NCBI GenBank assembly: GCA_007127255.1
Contig: SKZS01000121.1
Span: forward strand, 1-5,763
DNA length: 5,763 nucleotides
Direction: 5' to 3'
Origin: Syntrophomonadaceae bacterium
GTDB taxonomy: Bacteria > Bacillota > Dethiobacteria > DTU022
The notes beneath the pieces are model-generated. The model was given only the letters and a program-made list of their open reading frames with translations, ran no database searches and was not told the origin of the DNA. Made by a program: the position numbers and the translations under genes. This document shows positions 1 through 5,743 of this stretch, in pieces. Position 1 is the first letter of the stretch; each line of letters opens with the position of its first letter.

Positions 1-16
1 CTGGCCGTCGGTACAT
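1..16 (-). CDS. Possible start of a downstream operon gene (partial, runs off the window)
   Basis: An ATG at 16-14 on the minus strand opens a frame reading MYRRP before the window ends. An AGAGGA stretch lies about 10 bases upstream, in the 16-base gap after the ecfT stop codon, and no terminator separates the two, so a co-transcribed next gene is plausible. In many Firmicutes truA follows ecfT, but five residues are far too few to identify anything and they do not look like a typical TruA start. This rests only on the start codon and ribosome-binding-site geometry. Confidence 0.3.
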
Positions 17-32
17 CTTTTGGTTGTCCTCT

Positions 33-860
33 TTAAATTTGTGAAGGAATAGAAACAATCAGAAAAACCATAAGAGCTGCAAACAAGATCATTATGCCTC
101 CGGCTGCCATATCGACCCTGCCCATGCGCAGGGTTTTCATTTTTGTCCTTCCCCTGCCGCCGCTGTAACTTCTGGACTCCATGGCTACAATCAGTTCTTC
201 TGCCCGCTTAAAGGCATTTATAAACAGGGGCAGAAAAACCGGGAATATTTTGCGTGTTTTTTGAATGAAGTTTCCGCGATCAAAAGCAACACCCCTGGCC
301 ATCTGGGCCTTGAGGATCTTGTCAAGTTCTTCGGCCAAAATCAAAACAAAGCGCAGGGCAATAACCATGGTCATAACTAGTTCCTGGGAAGGAAGGCCAA
401 TCTTTTGCAGCGGCTTAAGTAAGATTTCCAGGCCGTCAGTCAGGCTGACAATAGAGGTGGTCAGGGTCAGGATAGTAGTTACCGTAAAGAGGAAAATGAC
501 CCGCAGGGTAATCATATTACCCATGTGCAGACCGGAATCGGTTGCTGTTAATATCCACAATGAAAAAATAACTTCTGCATCGGGAGTGGCATATAAGAAA
601 AGTTGAAACACCCACATCAGAACAAGGACGGGCAGCATCGGCTTGAGACCGCAAAGAGCGTAACTTAAGGGAATACCTGCACCTATTATCACCGCGGCAG
701 TAAATATTAAAAAAACCAGGTAAGCCTCGTAAGATTTAACAAAAAGCAGCAGTGTTATAAGTATAACGGTGGCAATAATTTTTGTCCGCGGGTCCATATG
801 GTGTATAGCTGTCTCACCGGGCAGGTAGACACCGAGTGTAATATTTTTAGTCAGTTCCAT
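33..860 (-). CDS. ecfT: EcfT, transmembrane coupling protein of an ECF transporter
   Basis: This is the integral membrane scaffold of an energy-coupling factor importer; it links the S component to the two ATPases and transmits their movement. The 275-residue length is normal for the family. An N-terminal MDPRTK motif (22-27) precedes hydrophobic segments at about 28-62, 75-92, 116-140 and 160-177, and a final helix lies at about 251-271. The cytoplasmic coupling region carries the family's arginine motifs: A188-R189-G190, and a second one reading S229-R230-S231 after an AME triplet, where ARG is usual. Both arginines, which in known structures contact the ATPases, are retained. The start ATG overlaps the ecfA2 stop as TAATG, which points to translational coupling. 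It is the last clear gene of the operon. Family assignment is secure; substrate choice is not made by this subunit. Confidence 0.95.
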   Translation of the reverse strand: MELTKNITLGVYLPGETAIHHMDPRTKIIATVILITLLLFVKSYEAYLVFLIFTAAVIIGAGIPLSYALCGLKPMLPVLVLMWVFQLFLYATPDAEVIFSLWILTATDSGLHMGNMITLRVIFLFTVTTILTLTTSIVSLTDGLEILLKPLQKIGLPSQELVMTMVIALRFVLILAEELDKILKAQMARGVAFDRGNFIQKTRKIFPVFLPLFINAFKRAEELIVAMESRSYSGGRGRTKMKTLRMGRVDMAAGGIMILFAALMVFLIVSIPSQI

Positions 861-1726
861 TAATCGTTTACCCGGCCTTCCGCTAGATTTTTAGATATTG
901 CCTGCAGGGCTTCAGTTAGGTTTAAAACAGTTGTGGGGAAGCTATAGCCGCAGGAGCTCAGCCGATCAGTTATGGTCATAACTTCAGGAAGTTCCAGGCC
1001 GATTGCCTTGAGTTGAGCAGACTGCTTGAAAACAAGCCTGGTCGAGTCGTTAAAGGCAATTCTGCCCCGGTCGATAACGATTATCCGCTCGGCCAGTTCA
1101 GCTACTTCATCCATGCTATTTGAAATAAAAATAATGGTAATATTTTCCTCGCAGTGCAGTTTCCTGATGACCTTTAGAATCTCTTCACGGCCGCGTGGGT
1201 CAAGCCCGGCGGTAATATCGTCTAAAATCAGGGTCTTTGGTTTACAGGCCAGCACGCCGGCAATAGCGACCCGACGTTTCTGTCCGCCGCTTAAGGCAAA
1301 GATATCGCGTTTGTAGAAACTGTTGTAATCAAGACCGACCTGGTCCATAACTTTGCGTACCCTGCTTTCAACTTCCGTTGAATTCAGATTTTGTTGTTTT
1401 GGCCCGAAAGCAATATCTTCGCCTACAGTGGGTGCAAAAAGCTGGTAGTCCGGGTTTTGAAATACATAGCCGACATCGTGTCTCAAGCTGATCAGGTCTG
1501 CTTTTTTATCTGTTGTGTCACAACCGTTTACGATAATCCTGCCCTGCTGCGGGGTATAAAGGGCGTTAAAATGCTGGGCAAGCGTCGTTTTGCCTGCCTG
1601 GGTAGGGCCAATAAGTCCTACGAATTCACCATCTTTAATCCGCAGGCTTACTTCATGCAGTACTTTTTTTTCAAACGGGGTGCCCCTCTTATAACTATAG
1701 GAGAGTTCGGTTACTTCAATCGGCAT
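860..1726 (-). CDS. ecfA2: EcfA2-type ECF transporter ATPase with a degenerate nucleotide-binding site
   Basis: A 288-residue cytoplasmic ABC ATPase of the ECF importer that pairs with EcfA1 under EcfT. The overall sequence is typical of EcfA2: Q-loop Q90 within VFQNPDYQLF, an intact LSGGQ signature (145-149) followed by KRRVAIAGV, D-loop TAGLDP, and an ECF C-terminal domain with LELPEV near 245. Three key positions differ from the family. Walker A reads GPTQAGKTT (40-48), with Gln43 where Gly is standard. Walker B ends LILDDI, so the catalytic Glu is Asp170 and the next Pro is Ile171. The H-loop His is Asn203 (ISNSMDEVAE). Walker A Lys46 is kept, so ATP may bind but hydrolysis at this site should be impaired. 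The frame is intact, so this is not a pseudogene. The start overlaps ecfA1 by 16 nt; a GAGGAG lies about 14 nt upstream. Confidence 0.93.
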   Translation of the reverse strand: MPIEVTELSYSYKRGTPFEKKVLHEVSLRIKDGEFVGLIGPTQAGKTTLAQHFNALYTPQQGRIIVNGCDTTDKKADLISLRHDVGYVFQNPDYQLFAPTVGEDIAFGPKQQNLNSTEVESRVRKVMDQVGLDYNSFYKRDIFALSGGQKRRVAIAGVLACKPKTLILDDITAGLDPRGREEILKVIRKLHCEENITIIFISNSMDEVAELAERIIVIDRGRIAFNDSTRLVFKQSAQLKAIGLELPEVMTITDRLSSCGYSFPTTVLNLTEALQAISKNLAEGRVND

Positions 1727-2550
1727 AGATGGCTGATTATCTCCTCGGTATGGATAATATTTTCCGGAATGTTTATTCCACTTTGCCGCAGCCCTTTTGC
1801 CAACCGGGCGGCAATCGGGTAGTCAAGACCGAGGCTAAGAAGTTTTTCTTCCCGGCCAAATACCTCGTACGGTGTTCCTTCCATTTCAATATTTCCCTGG
1901 TCCATAACAATCATTCTGTCGCAGTGGATAGCTTCGTTCATGAAGTGGGTTAGCAGTATTGTAGTAATACCTTCTTCCCGGTTAAGGCGCAGAATGTTAT
2001 CCAGCACTTCCCGTCTTCCGCGTGGATCTAAATGTGCTGTCGGCTCATCAAGAACAATGCAGCGCGGTTTCATAGCGATAACGCCGGCAATGGCAACCAG
2101 CTGTTTTTGACCTTCTGAAAGCTGGTTGGGAGCTTCATGACGCAGGTTAAGCAGGTTCAGGGTCTCTAAAGCCCGGTCAACCCGGTCCCTGATTATTGCG
2201 GGGGGAAGTCCCAGGTTTTCCGGTCCGAATGCGACATCTTCTTCTACAATGCTGCTGATCAATTGGTTGTCGGGATTCTGAAAAACCATTCCTACTATTT
2301 TACGGATGGCCGGTATATTTCCAACGGCATCAGTCGACAGACCTTCTACTATCACTTTTCCCTTATTCGGCAACAGCAGGCCGTTAAAGTGACGAGCCAG
2401 GGTTGACTTTCCCGAACCGTTTTGGCCTGTGATGGCCAGCATTTCTCCACGGTTTATCTTTAAATTCACCCTGTTTAATGCTTTAACTTCTTTACCGCTT
2501 CCAGCACGGTAGGTGTAGGAGAGGTCAACTACCTCGATTTGAGGATTCAA
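1711..2550 (-). CDS. ecfA1: EcfA1-type ECF transporter ATPase with altered signature motif (LSEGQ)
   Basis: A 279-residue ABC ATPase and partner of the neighbouring EcfA2. It has canonical Walker A GQNGSGKST (42-50), Q-loop Q91 in VFQNPDNQL, EEDVAFGPENLGLP typical of EcfA1, Walker B CIVLDEP (164-170) with catalytic Glu169, and H-loop His202. The ECF C-terminal region with GLDYPIAARLAKGL (241-254) also fits EcfA1 rather than EcfA2. The signature reads LSEGQKQLVAIAG: Glu146 replaces the first Gly of LSGGQ, and Leu151 replaces the usual Arg after GQKQ. The start is TTG (2550-2548). It is the only start in the open frame that gives a full-length EcfA N-terminus, and a GGGG lies 10 nt upstream. 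The gene follows the S-component gene after a 43-nt gap with no terminator, and its end overlaps ecfA2. Confidence 0.93.
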   Translation of the reverse strand: MNPQIEVVDLSYTYRAGSGKEVKALNRVNLKINRGEMLAITGQNGSGKSTLARHFNGLLLPNKGKVIVEGLSTDAVGNIPAIRKIVGMVFQNPDNQLISSIVEEDVAFGPENLGLPPAIIRDRVDRALETLNLLNLRHEAPNQLSEGQKQLVAIAGVIAMKPRCIVLDEPTAHLDPRGRREVLDNILRLNREEGITTILLTHFMNEAIHCDRMIVMDQGNIEMEGTPYEVFGREEKLLSLGLDYPIAARLAKGLRQSGINIPENIIHTEEIISHLCRLK

Positions 2551-2593
2551 AACTTTACAGCCCCTATCTCAAAAATTGCTCAACCGAAATTAT

Positions 2594-3118
2594 TTAATCT
2601 TCTGTTGTTCTGATTCGCTGAATACCTTTAACCAAAATTACCGTTAGTATAGCTGCGACTATTAGTTCAGGTACGCCGTGCAGGACACCAATTGATATTG
2701 AGACTTCAGAAGGCAGGTAGCCTCTCCAGGTAACCATACCCAGAACCAGTACCGTGTTGGTTGCAGAACCAAATGCTCCTGCCAATGCACAGGCCAGGAC
2801 ATTGTTAATTTTTTTTGTAAAAAAATAAATAAAGTACGCGACAACACCGATAAAAAGGCGGGGAAGAATAGAAACCAGCGGATCGGCGAAAAAAGGAGCT
2901 CCGGGTTGCAGAAAACTGAACAGACCAAATATAGCGCCTGTAATTAATCCGACTACCGGTCCCTCCAGAACTCCGCCTAAAATGACCGGTATATGCATGA
3001 TCGTTGCATGCCCGGCCGGTGTGGGCACAGGTATGAAACCCAGACGGGTGACACCCAGCAAAATAGATATAGCGCCTAGAATACCTGAGATGACAATTTT
3101 ACGCACAGATAAATTCAA
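2594..3118 (-). CDS. ECF transporter S component (substrate-binding membrane protein, PanT/COG4684-like)
   Basis: A 174-residue membrane protein that should bind the transported vitamin-like substrate and dock on EcfT. Hydrophobic segments lie at about 7-24, 40-50, 52-70, 84-101, 106-130 and 141-165, fitting the six-helix S-component fold. Landmarks are G12-xxx-A16 in helix 1 (small-xxx-small packing, as in the usual AxxxA), HIPVILGG (42-49), ADPLVSILPR (78-87) and the GSATNTVLVLG stretch (117-127). These resemble the pfam12822 / COG4684 group, which includes the pantothenate transporter PanT; this is recognition by eye, so the substrate is unproven. The start is TTG at 3118-3116, supported by an AGGAGGAGGAG ribosome binding site (3125-3135) six bases upstream. 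As first gene of the operon with its own A-A-T genes, it suggests a dedicated importer. Structured elements lie in its leader. Confidence 0.9.
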   Translation of the reverse strand: MNLSVRKIVISGILGAISILLGVTRLGFIPVPTPAGHATIMHIPVILGGVLEGPVVGLITGAIFGLFSFLQPGAPFFADPLVSILPRLFIGVVAYFIYFFTKKINNVLACALAGAFGSATNTVLVLGMVTWRGYLPSEVSISIGVLHGVPELIVAAILTVILVKGIQRIRTTED

Positions 3119-3124
3119 TTTAAA

Positions 3125-3135
3125 CTCCTCCTCCT
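3125..3135 (-). promoter_or_regulatory. Strong Shine-Dalgarno sequence that fixes the TTG start of the S-component gene
   Basis: The minus strand reads AGGAGGAGGAG, a tandem purine-rich match to the 16S anti-Shine-Dalgarno sequence, six bases before TTG at 3118. It makes the non-ATG start convincing and may offset the weak initiation codon. Confidence 0.85.
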
Positions 3136-3145
3136 GCTGTAATTA

Positions 3146-3179
3146 ATCAGGGCATAGTTCTACACCGGAGCGGCCTGAT
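3146..3179 (-). promoter_or_regulatory. Inverted repeat (6-bp stem) just upstream of the S-gene ribosome binding site
   Basis: ATCAGG (3146-3151) and CCTGAT (3174-3179) are perfect complements enclosing 22 bases; on the minus strand a small CCG-CTC-CGG hairpin can form inside. The stem ends 10 bases before the Shine-Dalgarno sequence, in the expected 5' leader of the ECF operon. It could be part of a regulatory RNA fold. It matches no riboswitch consensus I recognise, and the stem is short, so chance is possible. Confidence 0.4.
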
Positions 3180-3183
3180 CCTT

Positions 3184-3206
3184 CACAATTTCTAAGGCAA
3201 ATTGTG
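3184..3206. promoter_or_regulatory. Perfect 8-bp inverted repeat, candidate operator or leader hairpin
   Basis: CACAATTT (3184-3191) and AAATTGTG (3199-3206) are exact inverted repeats separated by 7 bases. A dyad of this size and spacing fits a dimeric repressor operator. It lies immediately downstream of the minus-strand -10-like boxes, at about +4 to +26 or +21 to +43 depending on which is used, so a bound regulator could block the ECF operon. As RNA it would form an AU-rich hairpin. The symmetry is seen directly; the role is inferred. Confidence 0.5.
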
Positions 3207-3210
3207 GTTG

Positions 3211-3241
3211 TTGCAAATTATACTAACTTCTTCATTATAAT
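3211..3241 (+). promoter_or_regulatory. Candidate promoter for the lipoprotein gene
   Basis: On the plus strand TTGCAA (3211-3216; four of six matches to TTGACA) is followed after 19 bases by a perfect TATAAT (3236-3241). The spacing is longer than the optimal 17. It overlaps the minus-strand -10 boxes, because ATTATAAT reads as a -10 on both strands, so the two divergent promoters may compete. Confidence 0.35.
3217..3239 (-). promoter_or_regulatory. Candidate promoter -10 boxes for the ECF operon
   Basis: Two exact TATAAT hexamers occur on the minus strand, at 3222-3217 and 3239-3234, in AT-rich DNA 96-121 bases before the S-gene start. Neither has a good -35 at 17 bases: the distal box has TTTATT, three of six matches, and the proximal one has nothing convincing. 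That would fit an activator-dependent or weak promoter. The call rests on the -10 matches and position in a divergent gap. Confidence 0.4.
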
Positions 3242-3337
3242 AGCTGCAGAAGGAATAATAAAGCTGTATGAAGAATTTATAAAAAGTAATTGATTGGCGT
3301 GGCATACAAGTATTCTTCTGCAAAGGGGCATCAGCAG

Positions 3338-3757
3338 ATGTTAAAGCGCTATGGTATAATTCTGGCTGTAATTTTTGCTATTACACTTATCACTACTTCC
3401 TGCAGTAATAATCAACAACTCCGCCCTCCGGGCAGTACTTCTGTTGGTGGGGCCAGGATAGAGACGGCACTGGAAGCAAATGATAACCTTGTGATAACTG
3501 AGTCACAGACAACCTTTGAAAAAAACCAGCAGTTTTATTTCTATTTTAATAACAACCGGTCTTTTCAGTCCGAACAGCTTACGGTTCAGCTTATTGACAA
3601 CAGGAATGAAAGAATACTGGCCGAAAGTGATTACGAAGTTAATCCTGATCAATATGAATTAACTGATAAAATCTGGTTTGGCAGTGAGGGCATGTTTACC
3701 ATAGTTGTTAAAGTAGATGGTGAAGTCAGGGCTACCCGGGAAGTAATTATTGAGTAA
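3338..3757 (+). CDS. Small secreted lipoprotein of unknown function
   Basis: A 139-residue protein predicted to be exported and lipid-anchored on the outer face of the membrane. It starts MLKRYG, with positive charges at 3 and 4, then a hydrophobic stretch (6-18) and a lipobox ITTSC with Cys22; Thr at -3 is less common than Leu but is allowed by the usual lipoprotein pattern. Residues 23-50 are a polar, Pro/Gly/Ser-containing linker. Residues 51-139 alternate hydrophobic and polar residues and end in GMFTIVVKVDGEV-type strands, suggesting a small beta-sandwich, Ig-like domain. I chose ATG 3338 over an upstream TTG at 3290 because AAAGGGG (3322-3328) sits 9 bases before it and the signal peptide then begins correctly. 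No enzyme motif is visible. It is divergent from the ECF operon and followed by a terminator, so probably monocistronic. No specific family is recognised. Confidence 0.8.
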   Translation: MLKRYGIILAVIFAITLITTSCSNNQQLRPPGSTSVGGARIETALEANDNLVITESQTTFEKNQQFYFYFNNNRSFQSEQLTVQLIDNRNERILAESDYEVNPDQYELTDKIWFGSEGMFTIVVKVDGEVRATREVIIE

Positions 3758-3818
3758 ACGAAGGAATGCTTTATCGACAGGGGATAAGGCGATTTTGTTG
3801 AAAATTATTTAAAGGTTT

Positions 3819-3848
3819 TAAGGATATGCCGGGGCATATCCTTATTTT
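3819..3848 (+). terminator. Rho-independent terminator after the lipoprotein gene
   Basis: TAAGGATATGCC (3819-3830) and GGCATATCCTTA (3833-3844) are perfect 12-base complements around GG; in practice this is an 11-bp stem with a CGGG tetraloop. A short TTTT run (3845-3848) follows. It lies about 60 bases past the lipoprotein stop and before the DUF3311 gene. The T-tract is short, but the stem is strong and correctly placed. Confidence 0.65.
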
Positions 3849-3965
3849 GACCTTCAATAGGAAATAATTACAAAACAGGCAGGAATAACTGCAGCCTCGT
3901 CGAATAAGCATGAAGATGTTTAAGCCGGTCTCAAGCCGGCAATTTATTTTGGAGGTAGAAACAAA
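3849..3965 (+). promoter_or_regulatory. Leader region of the DUF3311-symporter unit, with a small hairpin
   Basis: Transcription of the next two genes should begin here, after the terminator. No confident promoter is visible: a TTGACC at 3847-3852 has no good -10 at standard spacing. GCCGG (3924-3928) and CCGGC (3936-3940) form a 5-bp GC stem with a 7-base loop, followed by AATTTATTTT, and AAGCCGG also occurs twice as a direct repeat (3922-3928, 3933-3939). The hairpin ends 10 bases before the GGAGG ribosome binding site (3951-3955). It could act as a weak terminator or attenuator. Confidence 0.35.
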
Positions 3966-4223
3966 ATGAACTTTAAGGTGCGCTTGACTCTGGTTGCCCT
4001 GGTAGTTCTGGGCATGTTTATTTTGCATAACAGCTTCTGGCTCTGGAATCTGGACGATCGGGTGCCCCTGCTTTTTGGTTTTATGCCCTTTGCCTTTTCT
4101 TTTTATGTCGGCTATACCCTGCTGGCTTTCATAGCCATGAGGATTATTATTGCCCTGGCCTGGCCGGAGCCGCCTGCAGATTTACTTCAGTCTGCAGGAG
4201 ATAAGGAGTCAAATGAACAATGA
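3966..4223 (+). CDS. DUF3311 small membrane protein, probable symporter partner
   Basis: An 85-residue protein with two membrane segments, at about 6-22 and 42-66, joined by a loop containing NLDDRVPLLFGFMPF (28-42). The xxRxPxLFGxxPF pattern and the length match the DUF3311 family, small membrane proteins encoded next to sodium:solute symporters. Known parallels of such two-gene arrangements are Bacillus yhjC-yhjB and, from related small families, yhdT-panF and yjcH-actP. It may be an accessory subunit of the transporter, but the function is not established. The C-terminal tail (67-85) is polar and probably cytoplasmic. A GGAGG ribosome binding site (3951-3955) lies 10 bases before the ATG. 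The stop overlaps the symporter start as ATGA, and the symporter's AAGGAG (4203-4208) is within this gene, so translation is probably coupled. Confidence 0.8.
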   Translation: MNFKVRLTLVALVVLGMFILHNSFWLWNLDDRVPLLFGFMPFAFSFYVGYTLLAFIAMRIIIALAWPEPPADLLQSAGDKESNEQ

Positions 4224-5743
4224 TCAGCACACTGGGAATTGTTGTTATTGCCCTCTATTTTTTTGTGTTAATCGGAATTGGTATATACGGGGCCAGGGTT
4301 AGCCTGAAAACAAGGGAAGATTATTTCCTTGCCGGCCGCGGCCTCGGCAGCATTGCCGTTTTTATGGCTCTTTTTGCCAGTAACATCACTGCCTTTACTA
4401 TTATCGGTCATGCAGGATTTGCTTATGAAGTAGGTTACGGCGCTTACGGCTATGTTATCGGTTGGAGTATTTTTATTACTCCTTTTACCTTTTACCTGGT
4501 CGGATATCGCTCCTGGCTGCTTGGCAAGCGTTATGGTTACGCTACCCAGCCGCAGGTTTTCGGCGGCATATTTAACAGTAAGCTGGTAGCCCTGCTGTTC
4601 CTGGTCTTTCTGCTATATTATACTTTACCTTACCTGGTGGTCAGTATTATCGGCGGCAGTCTCGCTTTTTCAACCATAACCGATGGTATGGTTCCCTACT
4701 GGATTTCTTCCTTAATAATAATCTGTATATCATTAGTCTATACCATTCCTGCCGGTTTGAGGGGCACAGTCTGGACAGACATTTTCCAGGGTACCCTTTT
4801 CATGGTTGTGGCGATCCTGCTTCTGGCTGCAGTAGCCCATTCCCTGGGGGGTTTCACGGAGATTACAGAAAGGATTGTCCGGCAAAATCCGGCTATGCTG
4901 CAGAGGGGACTTTCGGAAAAAATTGCTCCCATAAACTGGTTTAGTTTTTCATTCGTCAATTCAATTGCCGTGATTGTTTTTCCCCAGATGTTTACACGGG
5001 TTCTGGCTGCCCGTCAGAGCTTCAATTTGAAAAGGGTTAGTCTTTATTATCCGCTGGCCATGGCTGCTATCTTTGGAGTTTCTACCCTGCTTGGGGTGTG
5101 GGGTTCAGCTGCGGTGCCCGGCTTGACAGGCAAAGATGCAGATAACATTGTGCCGTTATTGATACATCAGTTTCTTTCGCCGGTCTGGATGATCCTTGGT
5201 TTAATGGTAATATTGGCCGTAGTAAAGTCGTCAATTGATTCCCAACTTCTTTCCTTTACACATCTGGTTACTGATGATTTGCTGCCTCGTTTTAAGCGGA
5301 TTAGCTCTGCCCAGGCGGTTTTCTGGGGTCGGATTTTACTCGTAGTTTTTGCTGCTGCTGCCTACTATATTGCCCTGGTGCGTCCCGCAGCCATACTGAG
5401 TATTGCTGCTTTTGCCTTTTCGGGTTTTTCGGTGATGCTGCCGGTGATGATCGGGGCCCTCTACTGGCCGCGGGCTAATAAGTATGGTGCCTGTGCTGCG
5501 CTTGTATTTCCGGCCGTGATGCTTCATTTATGGTACCTTGGGATTTTACCGGGATGGACAACTTTTGGATTTATGCCCGTATTCCCGGCTTTTGTGCTGG
5601 CCATAATAACGCTGGTTGTCGTTTCTTATTTAACCGCACCTCCGTCGGCTGAACAGCGGGAAAAAACTTTTGGTATTTTTGAAAGGGTGTTTGATTATGA
5701 GGATAAGGAGGGAGAAGAAAAAATTCAGCCTAAAAGCAGCTGA
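4220..5743 (+). CDS. Sodium:solute symporter (SSS family), MctP/PanF-like
   Basis: A 507-residue inner-membrane transporter that should use the Na+ gradient to import a small organic solute. Hydrophobic segments run throughout to about residue 472, consistent with roughly 13 helices of the LeuT-like SSS fold, and a charged 35-residue tail follows. Family marks are DYFLAGRGLG (34-43), LFASNITAF (51-59), PAGLRGTVWTDIFQG (177-191), VFPQMFTRVLAARQ (253-266) and KSSIDSQLLS (336-345). The residues matching the Na2 site of vSGLT are all present with correct spacing: Ala53, Ile56, Ala334, Ser337, Ser338, so sodium dependence is likely. The substrate cannot be read from the sequence; relatives with a small partner protein carry monocarboxylates, pantothenate or acetate. 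The frame is complete, with TGA at 5741-5743. Only 20 bases follow, with no terminator, so the operon may continue. Confidence 0.92.
   Translation: MISTLGIVVIALYFFVLIGIGIYGARVSLKTREDYFLAGRGLGSIAVFMALFASNITAFTIIGHAGFAYEVGYGAYGYVIGWSIFITPFTFYLVGYRSWLLGKRYGYATQPQVFGGIFNSKLVALLFLVFLLYYTLPYLVVSIIGGSLAFSTITDGMVPYWISSLIIICISLVYTIPAGLRGTVWTDIFQGTLFMVVAILLLAAVAHSLGGFTEITERIVRQNPAMLQRGLSEKIAPINWFSFSFVNSIAVIVFPQMFTRVLAARQSFNLKRVSLYYPLAMAAIFGVSTLLGVWGSAAVPGLTGKDADNIVPLLIHQFLSPVWMILGLMVILAVVKSSIDSQLLSFTHLVTDDLLPRFKRISSAQAVFWGRILLVVFAAAAYYIALVRPAAILSIAAFAFSGFSVMLPVMIGALYWPRANKYGACAALVFPAVMLHLWYLGILPGWTTFGFMPVFPAFVLAIITLVVVSYLTAPPSAEQREKTFGIFERVFDYEDKEGEEKIQPKSS

Noticed and set aside
860..1726. EcfA2 as a decaying pseudogene because of its altered catalytic residues
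   Set aside because: The frame is full length, other motifs are intact, overlaps with neighbours are preserved, and the partner's altered signature falls in the same site, which fits selection better than decay.
1391..1822. Long plus-strand open frame antisense to ecfA1/ecfA2
   Set aside because: It lies opposite well-conserved ABC ATPase coding sequence, and its translation resembles no protein; it is a shadow frame.
3119..3210. Known riboswitch (THF, preQ1, TPP, cobalamin) or T-box in the ECF leader
   Set aside because: None of the conserved cores I know, including the T-box GGGTGGNACCGCG-type element, is present; only unassigned stems are seen.
3290..3337. Upstream TTG (and GTG at 3299) start for the lipoprotein, adding 16 or 13 residues
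   Set aside because: No good ribosome binding site precedes them and the added residues would put a polar stretch before the signal peptide; ATG 3338 has AAAGGGG at 9 bases.
3910..3969. 19-codon frame starting at ATG 3910 whose TGA overlaps the DUF3311 start as ATGA
   Set aside because: No Shine-Dalgarno before it, and the peptide has no recognisable feature; the overlap is probably chance, although a coupled leader peptide cannot be excluded.
3771..4028. Minus-strand open frame of 85 codons between the lipoprotein and the symporter unit
   Set aside because: It runs through the hairpin terminator and into the DUF3311 gene, and its composition is not protein-like.
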